Shown here piece by piece: positions 1 to 5,458 of a stretch of DNA of 6,579 nucleotides. Both the position numbers and the translations under genes were made by a program. Numbering within the stretch: position 1 is the first letter of the stretch; each line of letters opens with the position of its first letter. Source of the stretch: Phycisphaerae bacterium. GTDB taxonomy: Bacteria; Planctomycetota; Phycisphaerae; SM23-33. The notes beneath the pieces are model-generated. The model saw only the letters and a list, made by a program, of their open reading frames with translations, was not told the DNA's origin and did no database searches. The DNA is taken from the NCBI GenBank assembly GCA_030754715.1, contig JASLZV010000038.1, positions 1 through 6,579 on the forward strand, read 5' to 3'.

Positions 1-22
1 AGTCAAAGCGGCAGTCAAAGCG
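1..22 (+). repeat. Tandem 12-nt repeat in the groES 5' coding region
   Basis: AGTCAAAGCG occurs at 1-10 and again at 13-22, a 12-nt period that keeps the reading frame. It encodes two successive Val-Lys-Ala units at the N-terminus of GroES. The array may continue to the left of the window, so the copy number is unknown. Confidence 0.6.
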
Positions 23-310
23 CCGGAATTACGTCCCCTCGGCCAGAAGGTTCTGATCAGGCGACTGGAAGCGGAAGAGAGAACCCGCGGTGGTATCGTC
101 CTGCCCGACACCGCCAAGGAAAAACCGCAACGAGGCACGGTTCTGGCTCTGGGCGACGGGAAGGTGCTGGATGACGGAAGCCGCGCCAAGTTCCAGGTCG
201 CCAAGAGTGACGTCGTTCTGTTCGCCAGTTACGGCGGTACGGAGATCAAGGTGGATGGAGAAGACTACCTCCTGATGGACGAGAGCGACATCCTGGCGAT
301 CCTTAGTTGA
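2..310 (+). CDS. groES: Co-chaperonin GroES, 5'-truncated by the window edge
   Basis: This is the 10-kDa lid of the GroEL/GroES folding chamber, a cytoplasmic heptamer that caps the ATP-bound GroEL ring. The frame is open from position 2 and gives 102 visible residues before TGA at 308-310. The RPLGQKV strand near residues 11-17 matches the usual GroES N-terminus. The mobile loop carries the GroEL-contacting GGIVL (residues 30-34) and is followed by [11 protein letters not shown]. The C-terminal [14 protein letters not shown] and ESDILAI stretches are typical of the family. No ATG, GTG or TTG lies in frame before RPLG, so the true start is upstream. At least seven residues ([12 protein letters not shown]) therefore precede the point where a canonical GroES begins. 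The usual Gly of the 'GD' turn before VLF is Ser (S69). groEL follows after 70 nt, the classic groESL order. Identity is very secure. Confidence 0.97.
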   Translation, partial: VKAAVKAPELRPLGQKVLIRRLEAEERTRGGIVLPDTAKEKPQRGTVLALGDGKVLDDGSRAKFQVAKSDVVLFASYGGTEIKVDGEDYLLMDESDILAILS

Positions 311-315
311 CTGCG

Positions 316-330
316 TCCCGGCGACCGGGA
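316..330 (+). other. Small hairpin between groES and groEL
   Basis: TCCCGG at 316-321 pairs perfectly with CCGGGA at 325-330 across a 3-nt CGA loop. It begins six bases after the groES stop. No T-tract follows, so it is unlikely to be a terminator. A role in mRNA processing or in setting groES/groEL ratios is conceivable, but this is inference and the stem is short. Confidence 0.3.
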
Positions 331-367
331 AACCGGCGAGTAAACGAGACGATAACCAAAGACATAC

Positions 368-372
368 AGGAG
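368..372 (+). promoter_or_regulatory. Ribosome binding site of groEL
   Basis: AGGAG lies 8 nt before the ATG at 381. It fixes the groEL start, which also matches the conserved MAKK-type N-terminus. Confidence 0.8.
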
Positions 373-380
373 CAAGACCG

Positions 381-2006
381 ATGGCGAAGAAGAAAATAGC
401 ATTTGCTACGGAGGCCCGCGAAGGCATCCGCAGCGGCGTCAGGCAACTGGCCAACGCAGTCAAGGTTACCCTCGGCCCGACCGGCCGGGTGGTGGTCCTG
501 GAGAAATCCTTCGGCGCGCCGACCGTCACCAAGGACGGAGTTACAGTGGCCAAGGAAATCGAACTGGAGGACGCCACCGAAAACATAGGCGCACAGATGG
601 TAAAGGAAGTTGCCTCCAAGACCTCAAACGTTGCGGGTGACGGAACCACCACCGCAACCATCTACGCCGAAGCCCTTTTCGAAGAGGGTCTCAGGAACGT
701 CGCCGCCGGCGCCAAGGCCATGCAACTGAAGCGCGGTATCGACAAAGCGGTGGATACCATTGTTAAAGAACTAGGGAAGCTCTCCCACGCCGTGACCGCC
801 AGCAAGGAAATCGCCCAGGTAGGCACATGTGCAGCCAACCAGGACAGCGAAGTCGGGCAGATGATCTCCGAGGCTATGGACAAGGTGGGCAAGGACGGCG
901 TGATCACCGTTGAGGAGGGCAAGGGCCTGGATACCAACGTGGAATTGGTCGAGGGTATGCAATTTGACCGCGGCTATATTTCCCCACACTTCGTCAATAA
1001 GGTCGAGACAATGGAGTGCGACCTGGACAAACCGCTGATCCTGATCAACGAGAAGAAAATCTCGGCAATCAAGGATCTGGTCCCGCTGCTGGAGAAGATC
1101 GCCCAGGCTGGGCGACCGCTGCTGGTGGTTGCCGAGGACGTCGAAGGCGAGGCCCTGGCGACCCTGGTGGTGAATAAACTTCGCGGCATGTTGCAGGTGG
1201 TTGCGGTCAAGGCCCCCGGCTTTGGTGACCGCCGAAAGGATATGCTCCGCGACATAGCGGTCCTTACTGGCGGCAAGGCCGTCATGGAAGACATGGGCAT
1301 CAGTCTGGAAAATATCCAGATGACCGACCTTGGGTCGGCCAAGCGCGTCCGAATCGACAAAGACAACACCACTATCATCGAGGGCGCCGGGGCCAGCGCG
1401 GACATCACCGGGCGGATCGAGCAGATCAAGGCCGAGATCGAAGCCACCACCAGTGACTACGACAAGGAAAAACTGGAAGAGCGACTGGCGAAATTGTCCG
1501 GCGGGGTGGCCCAGATTAACGTCGGGGCGGCCACCGAGGTGGAGATGAAGGAAAAGAAGGCTCGCGTGGAGGATGCCCTGCACGCCTGCCGCGCTGCGGT
1601 GGAAGAAGGCATCTTGGCTGGCGGCGGGACGGGCGTTTTGCGGGTGCTGAAGTCGCTGGATCGGGTCAAGTGCGATTTCGAAGACGAGAAGACCGGGGTG
1701 GACATCGTCCGGCGGGCGCTGGTCTCGCCACTCAAACAGATCGCGGAGAACTCCGGCCTGGAGGGGAGCATTGTGGCCGCCAAAGTCATGGAATCGAAGC
1801 AGCCCAACTTTGGCTACGACGCCATGGCCGGGAAATACTGCGACCTGGTGGCCGCTGGCGTGATTGTACCGACCAAGGTTGAGCGGTGCGCCCTGCAGAA
1901 CGCCGCGTCGGTTGCGGGTATGCTGCTGACCACCGATGCAGTGGTCTCGGAGATCCCGGAAAAGAAGGCTCCGCCCGCGCCGGGCGGTGGCCCCGACATG
2001 TACTAA
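381..2006 (+). CDS. groL: Chaperonin GroEL (Hsp60), 541 aa
   Basis: This is the ATP-driven 14-mer chaperonin subunit that encloses unfolded proteins together with GroES. The length (541 aa) is normal. Visible landmarks are [10 protein letters not shown] (28-36), TKDGVTV with catalytic D52, the ATP loop GDGTTT with D87 (86-91), the apical [14 protein letters not shown] and [10 protein letters not shown] blocks, VEDALHA with catalytic D398, and the GGG turn at 414-416. The allosteric salt-bridge pairs D155/R395 and R197/E386 of E. coli GroEL are present. Three positions depart from the E. coli consensus: N83 for D83, H203 for Y203 in the apical substrate/GroES-binding face, and V496 for D495 in the usual 'IIDPTKV' nucleotide-contact segment. 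The tail ends PGGGPDMY, with no GGM repeats. The frame is uninterrupted and codon use looks like that of its neighbours, so this is not a pseudogene. It directly follows groES, and a terminator-like hairpin lies downstream. Confidence 0.98.
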   Translation: MAKKKIAFATEAREGIRSGVRQLANAVKVTLGPTGRVVVLEKSFGAPTVTKDGVTVAKEIELEDATENIGAQMVKEVASKTSNVAGDGTTTATIYAEALFEEGLRNVAAGAKAMQLKRGIDKAVDTIVKELGKLSHAVTASKEIAQVGTCAANQDSEVGQMISEAMDKVGKDGVITVEEGKGLDTNVELVEGMQFDRGYISPHFVNKVETMECDLDKPLILINEKKISAIKDLVPLLEKIAQAGRPLLVVAEDVEGEALATLVVNKLRGMLQVVAVKAPGFGDRRKDMLRDIAVLTGGKAVMEDMGISLENIQMTDLGSAKRVRIDKDNTTIIEGAGASADITGRIEQIKAEIEATTSDYDKEKLEERLAKLSGGVAQINVGAATEVEMKEKKARVEDALHACRAAVEEGILAGGGTGVLRVLKSLDRVKCDFEDEKTGVDIVRRALVSPLKQIAENSGLEGSIVAAKVMESKQPNFGYDAMAGKYCDLVAAGVIVPTKVERCALQNAASVAGMLLTTDAVVSEIPEKKAPPAPGGGPDMY

Positions 2007-2088
2007 ACCGAAGTCCCCGGTCGTTTAAGGGTTATAGATCGTCAAGGCGGACCAGGGGTTGATTGTTGGCGATTAGGCTGACCAGTAG

Positions 2089-2125
2089 CGCGGCGGGTCG
2101 TTATTTAGCGATCCGCCGCGTCTTC
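2089..2125 (+). terminator. Probable terminator of groESL
   Basis: CGCGGCGGGTCG (2089-2100) pairs with CGATCCGCCGCG (2109-2120), giving a 12-bp stem with one G-T wobble and an 8-nt AT-rich loop. TCTTC follows, which is only a poor U-tract. The stem is the strongest hairpin I saw in the intergenic regions, and its place 82 nt after the groEL stop suits termination. It would separate groESL from the yjbQ-like gene. The weak T-run leaves room for a Rho-dependent or RNA-stabilising role. Confidence 0.65.
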
Positions 2126-2164
2126 AATCGGGACTATGGCCCTTCGAGGAGTTCACAGCGAATA

Positions 2165-2213
2165 ATTGGAACCTGCCTGCTGAGAGACAGGATTGGAAAT
2201 TGAGGATTGGAAA
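2165..2213. repeat. Short ATTGGAA-type direct repeats upstream of the yjbQ gene
   Basis: ATTGGAA occurs at 2165-2171, 2192-2198 and 2206-2212. The last two lie within an 11-bp direct repeat, AGGATTGGAAA, at 2189-2199 and 2203-2213. GATTAGGCT also occurs at 2071-2079 and 2219-2227. The segment is AT-richer than the flanking genes. It could be the remnant of a dispersed intergenic repeat or a pair of regulator half-sites; the sequence does not decide between them. Confidence 0.4.
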
Positions 2214-2229
2214 CCATAGATTAGGCTCC

Positions 2230-2634
2230 ATGCATACGAGCACATTCGACATGAAGACCGCCAGCCGCAATGAGATGCTCGACATTACCCCGCGCCTGGC
2301 TGAGGCCGTTCGCCAGGCCGGTGTGACCAGCGGGCAGGTGACGGTATACGTGCCGCACACCACCGGCGGCGTGACCATCAACGAGAACGCCGACCCCGAC
2401 GTGATCGACGACATGTTGGCCGCCCTGGACGCGGCTGTGCCGTGGCGGCAAAGGTTTTATCGACACGGCGAGGGTAACTCAGCCGCCCACGTCAAGAGTT
2501 CCTTGGTCGGCTGTTCGGCCATTGTACCGGTGGTCGGCGGACGAATGGCGTTGGGCACCTGGCAGGGGGTGTTTTTCTGTGAGTTTGACGGCCCGCGGAA
2601 GCGGCGCGTCATCGTCCAGGTGGCGGGGCAGTAG
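2230..2634 (+). CDS. yjbQ: YjbQ/UPF0047 family protein (secondary thiamine-phosphate synthase family)
   Basis: This is a small cytoplasmic protein of the YjbQ family, whose members have been linked to weak thiamine-phosphate synthase activity; the main physiological role is unsettled. From the ATG at 2230 it has 134 residues, close to the family norm. The family blocks are present in order: PHTTGGVTINENADPDV (42-58), PW (71-72), the block HGEGNSAAHVKSSLVG (79-94), and LGTWQGVFFCEFDGPR (108-123). H43, H79, E81, N83 and H87 make a plausible active-site or metal cluster. Start choice is uncertain. ATG 2230 fits the family N-terminus but has only a close AGG before it (4-nt gap). An in-frame TTG at 2200 has AGGA with a 7-nt gap and would add ten residues encoded in the repeat region. 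It sits alone after the groEL terminator, and I see no convincing promoter. Confidence 0.92.
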   Translation: MHTSTFDMKTASRNEMLDITPRLAEAVRQAGVTSGQVTVYVPHTTGGVTINENADPDVIDDMLAALDAAVPWRQRFYRHGEGNSAAHVKSSLVGCSAIVPVVGGRMALGTWQGVFFCEFDGPRKRRVIVQVAGQ

Positions 2635-2769
2635 CATCCGCGCAATGGGCGGACCGAATCTCTGCACATCGTCCGTCTTACACCAGAGGCCATAACAGAT
2701 TTCAGGCAGGCGGGAAGTTTCCTTGTTGTGGTCGGTCAGGGGTGCCAGACAACTGCCAGTGTGGGCCGT
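2635..2769. other. Convergent intergenic spacer, no gene seen
   Basis: This is the 135 nt between the yjbQ stop and the stop of the minus-strand membrane protein gene. Only a weak 5-bp inverted repeat (TCCGC 2637-2641 with GCGGA 2649-2653) is visible, with no T-tract on either side. I found no credible bidirectional terminator or small ORF. Confidence 0.5.
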
Positions 2770-4374
2770 TCAGTATAACCGTGAATCCAGAAGTTTTTGG
2801 AGTTCTTCGCGCGCGGCGGATTCCTTGTCCGCCCGTCCGAGGCGATGATAGGCCTGGGCGAGGACCGCCAGCAGGTCCCGGCTGACGCCGAACCGGACAC
2901 GAGCCCGCAGGGCGGTTTCGAGGGCCGCCTGTGGTTTGTCTTCGTCCAGGGCCGCCCAGGCAGCCGATGCGGCCCGGCTTCGCTGCCACAGCGACCGCAG
3001 GGAAATCTTGTCGCCCACCAGTTCTCCCAGCGTCAACCGCCCGTCCTTTGGGATCAGGTCCAGGCGGAACTCCAAGGCGAAGATCAGGCTCCAGATCGCG
3101 CAGCCCACCCCCAGCACGACCGCCAGTCGCCTTACCCATCGCCCGCTCAGCACCACCCACATCACCAGCCCCAGGGCTACAAACGGAATGCTTGAGGTCA
3201 GCATGCGAATGGAAAACGAGTGATGCCCGTGCCAGTTGTACCGCAGGCATCCCACCAGCAGGCACTGAAGCGCCAGGGCAGCCAGCGCCGGCCCGCATAC
3301 CCACGCCGCCCGCCGGCGCCGCCAAAAACCCCATAGCAGCCCCAGCAACCCCAGCAGCGTCAACGGCGTCCACACAAACCAACCGTGATGGGTCGAAAAC
3401 AGCACCTGCCCCAGGTGGACCGGCGGAAACTTCAGGAATCCGCGGCCCTGGGGAATGGTGAAGTAACTGTCATAGATGACCTTCCACTGGACAAACTGCG
3501 GCACGAGCACAGCCGCCAACATCGCCGCCGCCAGCACGCGCCCGACCAGCCATCGCGGCCAGGAGCCGCAAAAAAACTCCCGCGGGTTGCGGACCAGCCG
3601 CCCGACCTCGTAAACAAGCGGGATCACGAGAAAGATCGCCGCCTGCCAACGGCACAGCGTGACCATCCCGGCCGCCAGTCCTACCAGGGCCCATCGTGCT
3701 ACCGAATCGCTGTCCCTGGCGCACCACCAGGCGTACAGAAAGGCTGAACAGGCGGCGAAGGCCGCCACGTGCGGCATGGCCGAGAAGGAGTAATACCCCA
3801 CAGCTGTGCCGGGAACGATCGCCAGGACTACCAGCCAGGCGCTCCAGTCGGCCCGGCGGGTCTCGGCGCCGGCGGTCTGGGCGGCGGATCGCAGGAACCA
3901 AAAGCAAAACGTCAGCCCAACGCACAGGTAGAAGATGTTCCCGGTGAAATACGCCGCCTTGCAGAGAAACGAATACCCGTCGCTTTCGCCGTAAACCGCG
4001 AAGGTCAGCAGGTGGCCGACTGACAGGAACGGCATCTGGAGTATGGAGTATCCGATGGGGAACGGGCTGGTGGGGCGATGGGTCTTGGGATGGACATAGA
4101 TGAACTTGGGGGACAACGGCCACAGCCGTCCGTACTGATTGGTCAGGTCGAAGTCGCGGTCGAAGAGCATTGAATGAGCGGTGTTGTAGTAGCAGGCCGG
4201 ATCGACCCCGTCGATACGGATGATCGGCCTGCCCGCTGGTACAAGGCGCGCGCCGACAAACAGGGCCACTGCCAGCATCGCCCCCAACGCCCACAGCGAT
4301 GCGGTCATCCACCGTGCCCGCCGGGTCAGTTCGGTCTCTTGGTCGGCCTTGAAGGACTCCCTGGACAGTGGCAT
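2770..4374 (-). CDS. Polytopic membrane protein, GT-C glycosyltransferase-like, with TPR-like C-terminus
   Basis: Starting at the ATG at 4374 this is a 534-residue inner-membrane protein. The start is set by AGGAG six bases upstream; the upstream GTG at 4401 is less likely. Hydrophobic segments appear near residues 24-44, 107-128, 140-161, 178-196, 203-219, 228-256, 278-300, 333-351, 358-377, 394-409 and 414-434. The first large loop (about 45-106) is rich in acidic residues, including D55, D58, D72, D74 and D76. This resembles the acidic catalytic loop of lipid-phosphosugar-using GT-C enzymes. The THHGWFVWTPL block (328-338) and the later WHGHHSFSIRML region resemble bacterial GT-C-like hypothetical proteins as I recall them. 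The last ~95 residues are soluble and helical, with TPR-like pairs at about 471-494 and 500-529. Substrate is unknown. It lies 39 nt after rbsK on the same strand, probably in one operon. A non-enzymatic membrane role cannot be excluded. Confidence 0.85.
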   Translation of the reverse strand: MPLSRESFKADQETELTRRARWMTASLWALGAMLAVALFVGARLVPAGRPIIRIDGVDPACYYNTAHSMLFDRDFDLTNQYGRLWPLSPKFIYVHPKTHRPTSPFPIGYSILQMPFLSVGHLLTFAVYGESDGYSFLCKAAYFTGNIFYLCVGLTFCFWFLRSAAQTAGAETRRADWSAWLVVLAIVPGTAVGYYSFSAMPHVAAFAACSAFLYAWWCARDSDSVARWALVGLAAGMVTLCRWQAAIFLVIPLVYEVGRLVRNPREFFCGSWPRWLVGRVLAAAMLAAVLVPQFVQWKVIYDSYFTIPQGRGFLKFPPVHLGQVLFSTHHGWFVWTPLTLLGLLGLLWGFWRRRRAAWVCGPALAALALQCLLVGCLRYNWHGHHSFSIRMLTSSIPFVALGLVMWVVLSGRWVRRLAVVLGVGCAIWSLIFALEFRLDLIPKDGRLTLGELVGDKISLRSLWQRSRAASAAWAALDEDKPQAALETALRARVRFGVSRDLLAVLAQAYHRLGRADKESAAREELQKLLDSRLY

Positions 4375-4380
4375 GACGGT

Positions 4381-4385
4381 CTCCT
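4381..4385 (-). promoter_or_regulatory. Ribosome binding site of the GT-C-like gene
   Basis: CTCCT on the plus strand reads AGGAG on the minus strand, six bases before the ATG at 4374. It decides that start over the upstream in-frame GTG at 4401. Confidence 0.75.
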
Positions 4386-4389
4386 GCGG

Positions 4390-4410
4390 CGTCCGTTCCA
4401 CGGGCGGACG
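4390..4410 (-). other. Intergenic hairpin between rbsK and the GT-C-like gene
   Basis: CGTCCG (4390-4395) and CGGACG (4405-4410) form a perfect 6-bp stem around a 9-nt loop. It begins three bases after the rbsK TAA (4414-4416) and ends four bases before the next gene's AGGAG. No T-tract follows in the minus direction, so it is not an ordinary intrinsic terminator. It may protect the upstream 3' end or modulate translation of the second gene; this is inference. Confidence 0.35.
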
Positions 4411-4413
4411 GCA

Positions 4414-5349
4414 TTATTGCGGCTGGTCTTGCATGAGGATACGAACCTCGTCGCAGGTTGGGATGGCCAACTGCGCGCCGAGCTTGGTGCAGGTTAGGGC
4501 GCCGGCCGCATTGGCGAACTTGGTCGCTTCCGCCAGGCGTTTTCCCTGTCCCACGGCCACCGCCAGCGCGCCGGTGAACGCATCGCCCGCCCCGGTGGTA
4601 TCGACGATGTTCACTCGATAGGGGCGCACGCGGGCGATCTCCCCGTCGCACGAGACCACGATCGCACCACGGGGACCGAGTTTCAGGACGGCCGTCCCGG
4701 CACCGCGCTCGACCAGTTCCGAAGCCACCTGCCGGTCTGCGCGTTCCTCGACGGCCTGTTTCCCGGTGATGTGTTCGGCCTCCACGGCGTTGGGCGAGAG
4801 GATGTCCACCTGGAACAGTTCTTCCGGCATCGGACGCGGGGCAGGGGCGGGGTCCAGGACGACCTTGCACCGGTGCCGCCGCGCCAGGTCGACAGCCGCC
4901 CTGACGGTTGGCAAGAGCAGTTCCAATTGCAGCAGGACCACATCGGCCTGCTCGAACAGTTCCCCTTGGCCGAAGATGTCGTCGGGAGTCACTTGCCTGT
5001 TTGCGCCCCCGCTGGTGACAATGGCGTTCTCACCGCAGTTGTCCACAAGGATCATCGCCGCCCCGGTGGCTGCATCTTCGGTGATCATCACGTTGTCACA
5101 GTTGACACCTTCGGCGATCATGCTGTCGACAAGGGCGCACCCGAAGGCGTCGTCGCCCACGCGGCCGAGCATATGACAGCGGGCGCCGAGACGGGCGGCG
5201 GCAACGGCCTGGTTGGCGCCCTTGCCGCCGGGCAAAGTGGAGAATCCCTCGCCGCGCACCGTTTCACCCGGCGCAGGCATCTGCGCCGTCCGCATTACCA
5301 CGTCCATGTTGATGGAACCGACTACAAGAATCCTTGGTTGGTCGGACAT
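4414..5349 (-). CDS. rbsK: Ribokinase (PfkB carbohydrate kinase family)
   Basis: This cytoplasmic kinase phosphorylates D-ribose to ribose-5-phosphate with ATP, feeding the pentose phosphate pathway and PRPP synthesis. From the ATG at 5349 it has 311 residues; E. coli RbsK has 309. The start is supported by GAGG nine bases upstream; a GTG at 5382 would only add a non-family leader. Sugar-site residues are in place: GSINMD (11-16) with N14 and D16, PGGKGANQA (40-48), and E143. SPNAVEAE (185-192) carries N187. The PfkB signature DTTGAGDAF (250-258) contains the anion hole and catalytic base D256. The closing LGAQLAIPT (290-298) is also ribokinase-like. No RbsD mutarotase or ribose ABC transporter gene is adjacent, so ribose may come from nucleoside breakdown. 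A close PfkB relative with another sugar is possible but less likely. It probably shares a transcript with the downstream membrane protein. Confidence 0.92.
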   Translation of the reverse strand: MSDQPRILVVGSINMDVVMRTAQMPAPGETVRGEGFSTLPGGKGANQAVAAARLGARCHMLGRVGDDAFGCALVDSMIAEGVNCDNVMITEDAATGAAMILVDNCGENAIVTSGGANRQVTPDDIFGQGELFEQADVVLLQLELLLPTVRAAVDLARRHRCKVVLDPAPAPRPMPEELFQVDILSPNAVEAEHITGKQAVEERADRQVASELVERGAGTAVLKLGPRGAIVVSCDGEIARVRPYRVNIVDTTGAGDAFTGALAVAVGQGKRLAEATKFANAAGALTCTKLGAQLAIPTCDEVRILMQDQPQ

Positions 5350-5388
5350 CTTCAGCGGCCTCAGTCGACTTGCGTTTCCCACTGACGA

Positions 5389-5416
5389 ATCATATTTGGT
5401 TGCTAAAGAGTATCAG
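5389..5416 (-). promoter_or_regulatory. Sigma70-like promoter for rbsK
   Basis: On the minus strand, CTGATA (plus 5411-5416, 4 of 6 matches to TTGACA) is followed after 16 nt by TATGAT (plus 5389-5394, 5 of 6 matches to TATAAT). Transcription would start near 5382, giving a leader of about 33 nt before the rbsK ATG. A run of six Ts lies just upstream of the -35. The match is good by eye, but consensus promoters are less reliable outside well-studied phyla. Confidence 0.45.
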
Positions 5417-5450
5417 AAAAAAGCGGTCGCGTCGAGTGTGCCCCCGACGC
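5417..5450 (-). terminator. Possible intrinsic terminator after purM
   Basis: Reading the minus strand after the purM stop, GCGTCG pairs with CGACGC (plus 5429-5434 and 5445-5450) around a 10-nt loop, with one further wobble pair possible. Six Ts follow at plus 5417-5422. The T-run starts six bases after the stem instead of directly, which weakens the call. If it works, it separates purM from rbsK. Confidence 0.45.
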
Positions 5451-5458
5451 CAGGTGGC

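Noticed and set aside
29..661. 210-residue minus-strand frame antisense to groES/groEL
   Set aside because: It is antisense to two certain genes and matches no family I recognise. Long antisense frames are expected with this codon bias.
771..1583. 270-residue minus-strand frame antisense to groEL
   Set aside because: It covers the most conserved part of groEL on the opposite strand. The His/Asp/Leu composition reflects complemented groEL codons.
2161..2166. AATAAT as a -10 box for the yjbQ gene
   Set aside because: No acceptable -35 hexamer lies 15-19 bases upstream (the 17-bp position reads GGCCCT).
2637..2653. Inverted repeat TCCGC/GCGGA after the yjbQ stop as a terminator
   Set aside because: The stem is only 5 bp and has no T-run on either strand, so it is likely chance in GC-rich DNA.
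2702..3382. 226-residue minus-strand frame overlapping the end of the membrane protein gene
   Set aside because: It is a Gly/Ala/Pro-rich shadow in a different frame from the clearly hydrophobic membrane protein.
3470..4870. 466-residue minus-strand open frame spanning parts of rbsK and the membrane protein gene
   Set aside because: It lies in another frame over two well-recognised genes, is rich in Arg, Gly and Pro, and has no recognisable motif. It is typical of a GC-rich shadow frame.
4771..5385. 204-residue plus-strand frame antisense to rbsK
   Set aside because: rbsK has all family motifs on the minus strand. The antisense product has no recognisable domain and spans the rbsK start region only by chance.
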